DNA of 64,000 nt from Turnera subulata (lineage: Eukaryota > Streptophyta > Magnoliopsida > Malpighiales > Passifloraceae). The stretch lies in the NCBI GenBank assembly GCA_028386065.3, contig JAKUCV010004200.1, positions 7,874-71,873 of the forward strand. The letters run 5' to 3'. The notes below the pieces were generated by a model that was given only the letters and a program-made list of their open reading frames with translations, ran no database searches and was not told where the DNA came from. Positions within the stretch are counted from its first letter, which is position 1, and every line of letters begins with the position of its first letter. A program made the position numbers and the translations under genes. Shown here in pieces: positions 25,155 to 37,030 of this stretch.

Positions 25155-25746
25155 TGTTGGGCCCGGTGGCACTATCTTGCGGAAATAATATCACCTCACA
25201 AGGAAATAAACAAGTGGAGGATGAAAAAGATAAATGACACACAATATTTAATGTGGTTCACCCAAATACCGGGCTACGTCCACAATCCCGATCCCACCGG
25301 AAAAACTTTCACTATAAAATAGTAGGCTTACAAGAGAGACTTCCCTAAATTTTAGGAGTATAATAACCCTAGAGTTCTACCCAAAATAGTATCTCACAAG
25401 GTGTTTCCCAAGTGTTTGTTAAAAATACCCCTAAGGTATTTTTTTTTACTATTTTGTCACTCCCTAATTTAATAGGGGAATTTTCTTCTCAATTTTTCTT
25501 CCCTCTCACACATTCTCTCTTTCACTCTCTTATTCACACTTGTTGTAAATGCTTGGGATGCTTTGAAGAGCAAATGAGAAGCCTATTTATAGGCATCTCG
25601 TCATAGACCAATTTGCAGAAACCAAGAACTTCAGGGACTAATCTGCAAAACACTTAGTGCTCCACTAACTGCTCCACTAATAGCAATTGGTGCTCTATTA
25701 ATGCTAGTGGTGGGCCCCACAATGAGGAGGAACCCACTCACCAACA
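25155..25746 (-). repeat. 5' LTR of the Copia at 20-26 kb, with TATA box
   Basis: It is 592 bases. On the minus strand it contains CTATAAATAGG at about 25582-25592, a good TATA box for the element transcript. The primer-binding site follows directly inside at about 25133-25154. Confidence 0.93.
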
Positions 25747-25905
25747 CCTTCTGCATGTCTTCAGTTGGTTCCAGGCATTATTCAGGGTTCATCTCCCTTT
25801 CTGCCTTCTGGTTTCCATTCCCTCCAAGGACCATGCCTTCTGCATGTCTTCAGTTGGTTCCAGGCATTATTCAGGGTTCATCTCCCTTTCTGCCTTCTGG
25901 TAGGC
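25747..25905. repeat. 89-bp tandem array, right part
   Basis: The array interrupted by the Copia resumes here with ccttctgcatgtcttcag, which returns one period later. The first five bases are the duplicated target CCTTC. Confidence 0.85.
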
Positions 25906-26340
25906 GGCTCTCCATGGCGTTCATGGTGGAAAATTTAAGTGGCAGTGAAATTCACGCCTAGGTGACAACATTATACCCTTATGTGGTGGTAACTCCCCTC
26001 TCAGTTGAACTGGATGTCGGAACTCTGGAACTCTCACAGTCCCTTTGCACCCTTCTCTTAGGGTTATTTAAGTATTCAAGGAAGCTTTCCTTAGGTAAGC
26101 TTATAGATTCACTTGAGATCAAGATTACCAATTTGTGCTTTGGCACCCTTGGACCTTTTGCGCGGCACTCCTTAGGCTTTTTCGCGTTGGCACTCTTTAG
26201 GCCTTTGCGATTTATGAAGCTATTTAGAGCCTTAGCACTTTATGGCTCCTAAGGAGCTATATGCATCGTCACGATCTCAAGTTTCATCCTTTCTCTTTTT
26301 TCAAGTAGGTAACTCTCCCTTGATCGATTTATTCCTATTG

Positions 26341-27470
26341 GTAGTTATTCATGCCTTTGTAGTGGTATCTTTGAGGTTAGGTTTCTTTGATATGATCCAC
26401 AGAAAACAATGATCTTTATTTATTTTTGAAAATTTCCTTTCTTTCCCTTTCCAACAGTTTTCTTTGTGCTTTTTTAGCTGGATGCAAAAGTGCTTTGCTT
26501 TTCCTGAGCAGGGAGAGGGACTGCCTACCCATCTCACTCTTTTCTTCATCAGCATGACACGTAGGACACCTTTTCTTTGCACTTTTTGAAGTTTGAATCA
26601 ATTTCTTGGCCAATTATATGCTGCCTAATAGTACACTGAATCTTTTGCCCACATAGCATATATAACACATGGCAGGCATCTTGATTGAGCTATATCTATG
26701 CACATTTCTACGACACGCACAAAAAAATATATATATATCTATGCACATCCCTCACACATAAATCTCCTAACCTAGTCATGCCAACAAATTCATAATTGGC
26801 TGGGCAGTCCATACTTTTTTTTTGCTAAACTCCCTTTATTCCTTTAACCAATAACTACAACTCTGGAGTCATCCGCTCCAATCAAGATTTGGGGAAAAAA
26901 TTAACAGTTTGACTAGATTTAAATAATAGAACATGTCCTTTGGTGTTGTTACTTATATGTCTCTTGCACGAGTTGGTTTTAATTTCAATTAACAACCTAG
27001 ATGATGATGCATCTTGATCTTATCTTAAGTTCTTTGGGTGACATTCTTATGATCTTTTCCTCTACTTTTTTTCTCTTGGGTTTTCTTTTCAGGATCCATG
27101 AGAATATTCTTATATAACATGAAGCCAGCAAAATAAAATGTTTGTTTGTAAAAAGATGATACTAATCCTTAAATCCAAAATCTAGAAGCACCAAAAATAG
27201 TTCAGTCCTCGTGCATGCACCTATTAAATGACTAATTTAATGGTGGGAAGAGGGCAAACAAGGAGGGAAAAGCTGTTGTCCCAGAAACGAACAGAAGATT
27301 CAAGGCTGACTGTAGTACTAGTAATAAAATCATTAAACTCTAAAAGACAAACGTAAGCAACCAAACACACACAGCATTGTTTGCCCCTTTTTTTTGCCTT
27401 GTTTGAGGTGGGTGGGTGACCAGGTTCTCTTCACTTTGACAAAGAAACAGGACCCACCCATCCCCTCCCC
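26341..27470. other. Intergenic DNA before the EIN4-like gene
   Basis: No gene is visible. The stretch contains a short (AT)n run near 26726-26737 and ordinary AT-rich DNA. The start may include a degraded LTR end (see the old element at 19-26 kb). Confidence 0.35.
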
Positions 27471-28473
27471 TTCCCAATCTCTCTCTCTCTCTCTCTTGTG
27501 TCAGAAAAACACTTTCTCTCTTTCGAGTCTATTGTCCTGGTTCTTGGAACTATCTTTTCCCTATCAAAACTCAACTAAAGATTTCTTTCCTTTTTAACAC
27601 TCTTTTTTTTTTTCTTTTTAGATATAGAAAGAGGAAGGAGGGCAGGGAGTGTGGTACTGATTCTTTCTTTTTTTTTTTCACTGAGGGAGACACTGGCATA
27701 GATTAGTACTAGTAGTAGGAGTACACACCTACCTACCTGCCTTATTATAGTTAACTGATTGTTGGGTTAGTTGTCTTTTTATCTTATTGAGTTAGCTTGA
27801 CTGGTCCAATAATACATCCTTTTCCTATTGGAAGATTCTTTCTTGGGTTTGTGATCTGAGGTGGGTAAGTAGAAATATCTTGGTTGGGCCAATTAATGAT
27901 CTGAAAGATTTCGTTTTGGTATTGGATGGGTGGTTTTTTCCCACACGGGAGGCATAAGGTCTGTTCTTTTTTCTTTTTCTTCTTTCTTTCTTTCTTTCTT
28001 TGGTCCCCTTCCCATTTTCTCTCAAGTTACTGTTCTTCTAGCTGACAGTGAGAGCTAATTATTTCCCTTTCTTGTTTAGTTTGTTGAATTTCTTTCACAT
28101 TGTTGTTTTCTGAGAAATCAGGAAAAAGAAATGGGAGGTGTGAGGAAATGATATTATTTTTTTTGGGGGGGGGGGGCCAGGGAGGTAAGGAGAGATGTAT
28201 TCGATTATGGAGCTACTAGCATTGGTTTATGTGCTGTAAGATCTTGAAATCTACTATTGTCTTATTTTTTGTAATAAAAAAGTACAGGTGGTATTTTAGA
28301 TCTTGTGCCAGTTGCACATGGTCTTTGTAATAGTTTGATGGGTCTGTTAAGTGTTCGGCCTTTCGTCTTGTGAGGTTGTTATGGTTCTTTACAATATATT
28401 TTTTCTTTTTATCATTGGCTATTGAGATGCCATGAAAAGGATGCAATAGGCTGCTGTTAATCTGGTGGTTGCC
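27471..28473 (+). promoter_or_regulatory. Leader and promoter region of the EIN4-like gene
   Basis: The region contains a (CT)n run at about 27478-27496, a TTTC repeat at about 27980-28001 and a run of 11 G at about 28161-28171. Just before the start codon lie two overlapping tiny upstream frames: ATG CCA TGA at 28427-28435 and a five-codon frame (MKRMQ) at 28432-28449. If the transcript begins upstream of them, they could reduce translation of the receptor. The transcript start is not known from sequence. Confidence 0.45.
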
Positions 28474-31343
28474 ATGTTGAGAGTTTTAGCTCCTGGCTTG
28501 CTGCTGTTTTTTTGTCTTGCAACCTCCGTCTCTGCCACCGTCAATGAGTTCACCAACTGTAACTGTGATGATGAGGGTTTATGGAGTGTGCATAACATTT
28601 TGGAGTGCCAGAGAGTGAGTGATTTCTTGATTGCAGTTGCCTATTTTTCCATTCCCATTGAACTCCTGTACTTTGTCAGCTGTTCCAGCTTTCCATTCAA
28701 ATGGGTACTCCTCCAGTTCATAGCTTTCATAGTCCTTTGTGGATTGACACATTTGCTCAATGCGTGGACTTACTATGGTCCACACTCATTCGAATTGATA
28801 CTATCCCTCACCATTGCCAAATTGCTCACAGCTTTAGTCTCATGTGCAACTACAATAACCCTTTTGACTGTGATCCCTCTTCTCCTCAAGGTCAAAGTGA
28901 GGGAGCTTTTCTTGAAGCAGAATGTGCTCGAATTGGACCAGGAGGTTGGAATGATGAAGAGGCAAAAGGAAGCAAGTTGGCATGTTAGGATGCTAACTCA
29001 AGAGATTAGGAAGTCGCTTGATAAGCACACCATACTGTATACCACTCTAGTTGAGCTCTCTAATACTTTGGATTTGCACAATTGTGCTGTGTGGATGCCA
29101 AATGACAGCAGAACGGAGATGAATCTCACCCACCAGTTAAAAGCTTCGTCGAAGAATTACCATGTTAGTGTTTCCATCAATGATCCTGAAGTACAAGAGA
29201 TACAAGGTAGCAAGGGTGTGAGGCTCCTGAGATCCGATTCTGCACTTGGAGCTGGTAGTGGTGGTGGTGGTGGATCAGAGAATTCCGGAACTTTGGCAGC
29301 AATTAGGATGCCAATGCTATGGGTTTCTAATTTCAAAGGAGGGACTCCTGAAACTGTGGATACTTGTTATGCTATACTGGTTTTGGTTCATTCTAGTGCA
29401 AACACTAGGGGCTGGAGCTCTGAGGAAATGGAAATAGTGGAAGTGGTGGCTGATCAGGTAGCTGTGGCTTTGTCTCATGCTGCGGTTCTTGAAGAGTCAC
29501 AGCTAATGAGAGAGAAGCTGAGTGAGCAAAATCGTGCCCTGCAGCAGGCTAGGAAGAATGCAATGATGGCAAACCAGGCTAGGAACTCATTTCAAAAGGT
29601 GATGAGTCATGGCATGAGGAGGCCAATGCATTCAATCCTGGGACTTCTTTCCATGTTCCAAGATGATAATACTAGCCCTGAGCAGAGGATTATTGTTGAG
29701 ACTTTGGTCAAAACCAGCAATGTTCTTTCAACTCTAATTAATGATGTGATGGAGATTTCAGCAAAAGATAATGGTAGGTTCCCACTAGAGATGAGGCCCT
29801 TTCGGCTGCACTCGATGATCAAGGAAGCTTCTTGCCTTGCAAAGTGCTTGTGTGTCTCTAAATGCTTTGGTTTTGAACTTGATGTTCAAAGTTCATTGCC
29901 TGATTTAGTGATAGGGGATGAGAAAAGGGCCTTTCAGGTGATATTGCATATGGTTGGATACTTGTTAAACATTTATGATAGGGGTGGTGTGTTCATTTTT
30001 CGCGTTTTTTCTGAGAGCAGCAGCGAGGGAAATAATGATAGGATGTTGGGAATGTGGAAAGCAAATGCTCCAGATGAATACATCTGTGTAAAGTTTGACA
30101 TGGAGATTAGGGAGGGTAGTTGTTTGTCAGATGGATCAATATCAACGCATTCTTCCAGCAGATACGAAAATGCTCAAGAAATTAAGGAGGGGCTGAGCTT
30201 CAGCATGTGCAAGAAGCTTGTGCAGGTGAGCAGTATGCGTTTACTGTGTGAGTTGGAATCTATGAGTTATTGGGTTAACCATGTAGTTGATTATGATTGC
30301 TGCAACTACTGGAAATAGATTGCACTAACCATTGGAAAAAAATATATTAACATTATTTTATACGATATTAATCTTTTATTCAACAAGATCAATGCTTTGT
30401 TAAGTGAAATAATTGATAGTGAAATGCATAAAAATGCTTTCTTTTCATTTACTTCATTTTGTTATGGTTTTTAGCACTGTTTTGGGTTATAAATAATAGA
30501 ATCAAAAACCCGTTTGAGACTGCACTAGATTTCCGTCATTTGCCACAAGTTCTGTCTCTGAAAATTGAACATCTCGTTTCTCTTTGAGATGCAAAATAAT
30601 TGGAAATTGGACACTTTTTGTTACCTTCAAGGTGAGAATGTCCTATTCATATGCCATGTGTTTTTCTTTCCACAGATGTCTTGTTCATTCCTACCATATT
30701 TTCATACCTTATACTGTTGCTCCCTAGCTCCTTACAAACTTGCAAGAGCTTTTCTTGACCTGGGACTACTTGTTACCTGAATCATTTCTTACTATATTTG
30801 CAGATGATGCAAGGTAATATTTGGATATCTCCAAACTCGGTGGGCTTTCCGCAAAGCATGACATTGGTTCTCAGGTTCCAAGTCCGACCTTCTTACAGGC
30901 AAGGCATGATCACCGCTGGAACATCATCAGAACAACCGAATTCTGATTCTTTCCGTGGTCTTCGAGTAATCCTAGCAGATGACGATGATGTAAACAGGAC
31001 TGTTACCAAAAAGTTGCTTGAGAAACTGGGGTGTGAGGTTACTGCTGTTGCATCCGGGTTTGAGTGCCTCAGTGCTGTAAGCTCTGCTGAGAATTCTTTC
31101 AGGCTGGTTGTTTTGGATCTTCACATGCCAGAAATGGATGGATTTGAAGTGGCAATGAGGATCCGGAAGTTCCGAAGCCGTAACTGGCCGCTGATTATAG
31201 CAGTGACAGCAAGTGCAGAGGATCATATTTGGGAGAGATGCCTGCAGATGGGGATGAATGGAATGATTAGAAAACCTGTTCTCTTGCAAGGGATGAAAGA
31301 TGAACTTAGAAGAGTTCTGCAAAGAGCAGGTGAAGGGTTGTAA
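28474..31343 (+). CDS. EIN4: Ethylene receptor, subfamily II, EIN4 type
   Basis: Two exons, 28474-30225 and 30804-31343, give 763 residues, close to Arabidopsis EIN4. I chose ATG 28474 ([13 protein letters not shown]) because it matches the EIN4 N-terminus; the frame is open further up only through a GTG. A hydrophobic signal-like segment is followed by CNCDDEG, then three membrane helices (about 51-70, 77-97, 109-137) with Cys89 and His93, the copper and ethylene ligands. A GAF domain covers about 185-340. The kinase-like part has [10 protein letters not shown] (His379, His386) but lacks clear N and G boxes, as in subfamily II. The receiver (about 637-755) keeps the acid cluster DDDD, phospho-acceptor Asp689 and Lys741 (RKPV). 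The protein acts in the ER membrane as a negative regulator with CTR1. The intron falls at KLVQ/MMQGN. It appears intact. Confidence 0.95.
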
Positions 31344-31717
31344 AGGGCAAGTTTGAAGATCATGGTGGTCTCACATTCTCTTGCAAAAAGATCAGCAGAG
31401 GGAATTCAATCAGTGTATGATGGTGATGTTATAGGAACATAATCTTAACAGTTGATCAATCTATTTACTTTATGCTGCTAACCATATGCATGTTCCTCAG
31501 GTAGCTGAGCGTTATAGCTGGACTTTATTTAGAGTGGATTAGAAGCAGGCAGTAAACTGCACACAATTGTATCCACAGTGAAAGAAACTTTAATATGATT
31601 TACAAAATTGAATGATAATAGGGTTCAAATACCCTTTTCAACTTTCAAGCTTTAATATCCTCCTGTGAGGAAATTTGAGAATTTTAAAATTATACGTTTT
31701 ACTATTTACTGGAACTC
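31344..31717. other. Likely 3' UTR of the EIN4-like gene
   Basis: AT-rich sequence with several AATAAT-like strings but no coding exon. It ends at the poly(T) that marks the reversed tail of a LINE. Confidence 0.4.
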
Positions 31718-32934
31718 TTTTTTTTTTTTGGTCTGGGACCGGATCATATATATTATGTATATGGCAAAAGATTGTTACAAAACAGAGCCTACAAAAAAAG
31801 AGCATGGCTCTGTGTTCTCATGTCCTCATCAATGAGGTTTCTAATTACAAAAGGGAGAGAATCCAAAAATAAGAGGGCAGGAATGATGTCAGCTGTAGCC
31901 TCTTCCTGTACAAAAGCAAAAGCAGTACAGCTATACTTCTGCAGATTCATAAGCAGTTCCCTAGCTCCATCATCCAAGTAAGCTTCCTGGTGGATCTCAT
32001 GAGACATCCATTCCACTAATTCTGGCGACGTTGTCTCCACAATCAAACTGGTATTATTCCCCTCATGAACAAGCTGCAAAGCATGGAGAATGGAGATTCT
32101 GTGAGCTTTGAACAGACTACAGGGGCCCAACTCCACCCACCCAATCTCCATGATGGTTCCTTAACACGCACCCAGCAAAAACAAAAGAATTTTCCAAGAC
32201 TGGAGCTACTGCAATGTTCACTTTTAGCCAACCAGCCGAAGCCGGGATGGCTGCTTCTAATTGTTGGCCTCTACATCCTCTGCCTTTGCTTCTCCAGGCT
32301 TGAGAGTAGCTGGCAGCAGTCTGAATCACAATCAATGCTGGATTGGAAGGAGCAGATTCTCCTTGGCCCCTGCCATTTCCAGATTAAGCTCCAAATCCTA
32401 TCACTCTCATGCCATGCATCTTCCTCCAAGGCAATATAAGCTGATTTAATGGAAAAAAACCCTTTCGAATATGCTTGCCAAACAACTGTCTGGCCCATTA
32501 CCGTCGCAGGGGGGAATGGCCAATCTGATCAGCGCCAAAGAGTCTCTAGTTACATAAGGAGCAATCTTGGTCCAATCCCAATCCCCATTTACTGCTACTA
32601 ATGAGTGAACGCTGCCTTTCATCAGGCCTGCAGGAATATGGGGTTGCGTCAGAATCTATCAAAGGGGTACCCTCCTCCAGCCAACAGTCCTCCCAGAAAT
32701 TGACTGAACGTCCATTGCCAATATCCCATACAATGAGATTGTGGAAAGAAGGCCAAACCGTACAGAGGGCTTGATCCCTTTCTCTTCTGCCATTGTCTAC
32801 TGGATAACATTCCAGACTTGAGGTATTTGTGGCGAATAACATGCAAACCATGAATTGCAGTTTTGAGCTTTTTGCTACCACTAACTTTGCCCACTCTGAC
32901 AGTGGCTAACTTCTTGTGCAATTTAAGGCCAATT
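31718..32934 (-). pseudogene. LINE 3' end: zf-RVT and RNase H remnants
   Basis: On the minus strand, from right to left, broken frames show GNGRSVNFWEDCWLEEG (32700s), a zf-RVT-like FSIKSAYIALEED...WKWQGPRRI (about 32350-32450), then RNase H pieces with WLKVNIA and LRNHHGDWVGG (about 32130-32250). The tail is an A run on the minus strand (31718-31730). Frames are broken by stops and shifts, and the copy is interrupted at 32935 by a Copia LTR. I could not find the continuation beyond 39034, so the LINE is probably 5'-truncated near the insertion. Confidence 0.75.
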
Positions 32935-33096
32935 TGTTATAAAATAGGTAATTAGAAGTGTGAATGTGTTAATGAAGAAGATGGTGGCGGTGATGGTAGG
33001 GAGGAGAAAGGAAGGAAGAAAAATATCAGTATATCATCTTTTCAATTAAGCTGTGTATTACAAAAGAGGGTGATACATTCACAGGCTTTTATAACA
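32935..33096 (-). repeat. 3' LTR of the Copia at 33-39 kb
   Basis: It is 162 bases and matches 38825-39029. The length difference comes mainly from about 40 bases missing near its right end and a short missing gaagaa unit. Confidence 0.88.
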
Positions 33097-33138
33097 CTCT
33101 CCTTTGAATGTCATTGTGTATTGGGTAGAATACGCTTA

Positions 33139-33224
33139 GGGAGTACTGCCTCATTAAAAACCTTATCAAGAAAAACCCAGTGGGATAAAAATTTGATGAA
33201 GGAAAAAAGAGTGCAGTGCGTATT
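33139..33224 (-). repeat. Conserved block near the 3' LTR, copy 2
   Basis: The block reads attaaaaaccttatcaagaa, then aacccagtgggataaaa and ggaaaaaagagtgcag. It is almost the same as about 19919-19995 and 46640-46715, although the neighbouring LTRs differ. In all three places it lies 43-97 bases inside the 3' LTR. Confidence 0.85.
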
Positions 33225-33299
33225 CTACTCCCCCTCATTTTGATCTCTCTTGATGTCGTTGCATGCCAATCATCCTTGTCAACTTTTGGTGATATTTGG

Positions 33300-35160
33300 C
33301 TACGTATGCTTTGTCCGATCACTTTTGATACAACACTACTTTAATTGGGCAATGTAGGCAGCATTATCTTCACAATTCGTTGTTGGAACATCTTCCTTGC
33401 TATCTTACTTTTGTGGTCGCAATGATGTAGCAGCTTCATGTGTAAAGTTGTAGCATATGTTTGTCTGTGCTTTTTGTGGATCAAATAAAGGACCTGCATC
33501 TGCAAAACCAATTATATTTTCTTCGGGCTTACATGGTTAATATAATACCACATCAATTATATCTCGAAGATAAGAGAGCTGTCATATCTTGCCAATAGGC
33601 TTATAGCAAAAGCTTCAGGCTTCATGTTACTAGCAAGATAAATTGTACTTTGACTGGGTACTCCAGGACCAATCTAATTCTTTTATGATATTTTTCATCT
33701 CAAATTCTTTATTGAAATACAACATTTGGAGACTTCTTCAGGAGTTCCAATAATATTTAAATCATAAAAATAATGATAATTCACATATAGATATGAATCA
33801 TTAACATGAGTAATAATAGTAAATTCATGCATATACTTATTTATACTATACATACCCAAATTGGTTCAAACCATGTAAAGATCTATTAGCTTAATTTTGT
33901 ATATTTCAGGGAATTAGTTGCTTCAAGCAACTTGAATCCTTCAGGGATTCTCATGCATATGTCATGACTTATGGATCTGCAAAAATAGGCTGTAAAAACA
34001 TCCACTAGTCGCATTAATTTTTCATGTACTGCCAGACTTATCAAATAAATTGCATCCACCACAGGGGAGTATATCTCCTCATAATTAATACCAAGTCGTT
34101 TGGGTAAAATCTTGTGCGACAAGCCGTTATCTCACTATTTCTCCCTTTTTCGCACAAACACCCATTTATAATCGACCGGTTTTACACCACTGTTGTATGG
34201 ACTATAGGTCCGAAAATTTCTCGTTTCACAAGCGAGTCTAACACAGCCTTAATTTTGTCTCACTATTTTGGCCAATCATTCTGCGCCTACATTCATCAAT
34301 AGATGTAGGTTCATGATCCTCATTTTCTTTCATGATATTTAGCGCTATTATATAAAACAAATATTCCGTCGACGGTTATTTCACGTCGGTTCCATCTTAT
34401 TCCTGACACTGAATAATTAATCGAGATCTCATCATTTTCGTTTATTTCAGGTACCTGAGTTACTTCTGGAACTTTATCAATTGTGTCAGGAACCTCTTCT
34501 TGAGGATTTTCCTCTTCTTGAGGACTTTTAATTTGAACCTCTACTGGAGGTCTTATTTTCTCTTTGGGGCCATCTTATCTCTTTGCTCATTTTTCTCTAT
34601 CCAGAATTTTTGTTTTCTTTGGAACCGAGTATATTCCACGCTTCTGGCGTACTTTAGATTCATTTGTATACTTTAATTGTTCTTCAGGAACATCAATTTG
34701 AATAGGAGCATTTGCAACTGGTATATAAGATTTGGTCACACTTTTCAAATAAATAAGTCTGGCAATTGACTTAATATTTTGCAAATGAATCATCTTTTGA
34801 ACTTCAAGTTCATACTAATTTGTTTGAGGATCAAAACTATATATTGATATTGCATTTCAATAATCTCTTGATCCAGCTGCTTATTTTCTCCCCCTGATGC
34901 TGGGTAAACACTTCCATCAAATTAACAATAAGCTAATCTTGCTGTAAACAAATCTCCGATGGTTTCAACAATTTTGATGGAGATTCATACCCAATATATA
35001 TTCCCAACCTTCTTTAAGGACCAACTTTACTATGCTGTGGTGGAGCATCAGGCACATATACTGTACAACCAATGGTCCGACGATGGGAAATACTATGTTC
35101 GTGACCATGAACAAATTAAATGGGGAGATCTTATGATAACTTGTTGGCTTGATGCACACA
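33300..35160 (-). pseudogene. Copia integrase and RT remnants
   Basis: From right to left on the minus strand: integrase end with RRLGIYIGYESPSKL (34965-35060), a linker, then RT pieces with IYSPVVDAIYLISLAVHEKL and DVFTAYFCRS (33886-34122), and degraded RT or RNase H down to about 33340. Every section is broken by stops or shifts. Key catalytic YVDD and RNase H residues are not recognisable. Confidence 0.7.
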
Positions 35161-36093
35161 AGTGTTGTTGCATGTAAAATACCATGTTCTCAAACAGTAA
35201 TATCACATTAACAATGGTCTTGCAATCAATTGGAAATATTCAATAAACGATTCATCCAGATCGTTTCTGGGTGTGAACATAAGCTACAGGATATTCAACC
35301 ATTATTTCCAACAATATACATTAACCATTGAAGGAATACACCAGTATTTTCTAGACATATAGTCTTATAAAATAATTAGGGATGCGTACCCGAAATTGGC
35401 TTAATCATTAAAATAAGCGCGCATAATGCCAACTTGCGTACAATAGACCATCTAGTCGATGCATCGATTAAAATCATAAAAATTACCTAGATGGTCAACA
35501 TAGCGGATTTAATAGTCCGCGTACATGTCCCTGAATTATTTCCAAACTTGCTGGTGATTCTAGGCCAACCTCATCATAGGAAGGCCAAACAATAATTTTT
35601 TTTTTTCCACAACAAACAAAGACATGGAAAATTCATTGATTGTAAAAATTTCTGGTTTTTCAATGAATAACCAAATAACTTTCCAATAACTCTATGCATC
35701 ATTATTGACCCGAAATGACCCAACCGGTCATGCCAAATAATAAATTAATGAAACAACTTCAAGTTGGCGCTAGCTTCAGGCTGATATATATATGCCAGCT
35801 TCAGGATGGATATGACAACTTAGGAAAATTATTTACCAGCTTCTGACTGGTGCGTATCATCTGTAAATTACTGTGTGCTACACATAATTGATGACTAGAA
35901 AAAGGTCAGAATTATTGAGAAATAATTAATGTAAACTTTTTCAAAAGCAAATCCTTTTGGATCTTTCCGGAGACAGAAGAAGGGTCCATGTTTGAAAAAC
36001 TGATACCTTACTTTCTAAGCTCAAGCTATAAAAAGGAAGGAGAGATATGTCGTGGAAACATGTAGAGTCAGTAAAACACAAAGAGATAAAAAC

Positions 36094-36777
36094 ATGTCTT
36101 CCCCAACAACTGTCTTCTTTGTTGAGGGTGCCTGTCTAGGAAGGAGGAATAGGTTAGCATATAGTATGGTGAATGAGCAGCAAGAGGAATTACAGAGTGA
36201 GCTCGCAAGAATTCCTCGTTTGGTTTTTGTTGATGAGCTTTATTCATCTAGGTTCTTTGTGACTCCTATGAAAGAAATTTTCTTTCTAGAGGACCAAGGC
36301 AATCTAAGGGCTTCCTTTTATGACTTAGCTAATTCTATTATGTTTTTCATTTCTGATAGATTGCAGGAATTCCAGCTAGAGCCTACTTGTCAATTTCTTA
36401 ATCAGAGCAGTTATTATCAAGTTTTCATGATGGCTCGGAGTGTCCCGAGAGTGTCTGGGTTACCGCCTACATGGCCTAAGGTACGACTGTTACTATGGAA
36501 TTGCAGGGGAGTAGCCAGACGTTCCCAAGATTTCGTACGTACCTTAAGGGATCTGAAGAATCAGTACAAGCCCAACATGGTATTGATCACTGAAACCTTG
36601 TGGCAACCTGTAGAGAATCATGGTGTAATTCCACTCCATTTTCCTCCAACGAAACGGTTTGAGCTACTTGGAGAAAATAATATGGGTGGTATGTGGTTCT
36701 CTTGGAACGAGAGTGTTAGGGTCAATATCAATAATGAAGCTCAAAGTTTTAGAGTCAATGTTGTACACAATAGATAA
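36094..36777 (+). pseudogene. LINE endonuclease N-terminal fragment inside the Copia
   Basis: An uninterrupted frame of 227 residues starts at ATG 36094. Residues about 130-227 carry the start of an endonuclease/exonuclease/phosphatase domain (RLLLWNCRGVARRS, NMVLITETLWQP, GGMWFSWN), as in plant LINE ORF2. The N-terminal 120 residues match nothing I know. The domain stops before the catalytic His and Asp motifs, so it cannot cleave DNA. The strand is opposite to the host Copia and the frame is much better kept than its surroundings, which suggests a younger insertion or a rearrangement. Confidence 0.6.
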
Positions 36778-37030
36778 ACAATAATAGTTTAAACTTATGT
36801 ATGAGAACAATTCCACTATGTGAATGTTCTCCAGTAATGGATCGGTTTGAGCTACCTGGAGAAAACAATATGGGTGGTATGTGGTTCTCTTGGAACGAGA
36901 GTGTTAGGGTCAATATCAATAATGAAGCTCAAAGTTTTAGAGTCAATGTTGTACTCAATAGGTAAATAATAATAGTTTAAACTTATGTATGAGAACAATT
37001 TCTCTATGTGAATGTTCTCCAGTAATGGAT
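36655..37030 (+). repeat. Two 188-bp tandem copies across the LINE/Copia boundary
   Basis: Bases 36655-36842 and 36843-37030 are nearly identical (a few substitutions such as cttgg/cctgg and acacaat/actcaat). The unit covers the end of the LINE endonuclease frame and the adjoining DNA, so the duplication came after the LINE fragment was in place. Confidence 0.85.

Larger units (their letters stand above)
20311..25746 (-). mobile_element. Ty1/Copia retrotransposon, Tork/Tnt1-like, 5.4 kb, inactive
   Basis: LTRs lie at 20311-20891 (3' LTR for the minus-strand element) and 25155-25746 (5' LTR). They begin TGTTGGGCCCGG in + orientation and end CACCAACA or TACCAACA. The target duplication is CCTTC at 20306-20310 and 25747-25751. 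A primer site reading TGGTAGCAGAGC on the minus strand abuts the 5' LTR, close to the common plant Copia Met-tRNA site. A polypurine tract (GGAAGGGAGAGAAT) abuts the 3' LTR. The gene order gag-protease-integrase-RT-RNase H defines Copia. By eye the LTRs differ at about 27 positions plus one 12-base and one 1-base indel, near 5%. Stops, a frameshift and catalytic changes show the copy is dead. Confidence 0.95.
19329..26340 (-). mobile_element. Old non-autonomous LTR element, split by a Copia insertion
   Basis: Two parts, 19329-20310 and 25747-26340, belong together because the Copia between them is flanked by a target duplication. The left part ends an LTR-like sequence at 19829 (gggctggacatatca) followed by atagccctccaaat, a polypurine tract in reverse. 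The right part (26090-26340) is similar to 48540-48720 of the LARD-like element at 46-54 kb (for example taggtaagctt...agatt...cttgag). I infer an older, truncated relative of that element in the same orientation. No coding domain is present. The expected right-hand LTR was not found with confidence; a weak match begins at about 26385. Confidence 0.5.

Noticed and set aside
28465..28473. Earlier in-frame start for the EIN4-like protein
   Set aside because: The codon at 28465 is GTG. The ATG at 28474 matches the usual EIN4 N-terminus.
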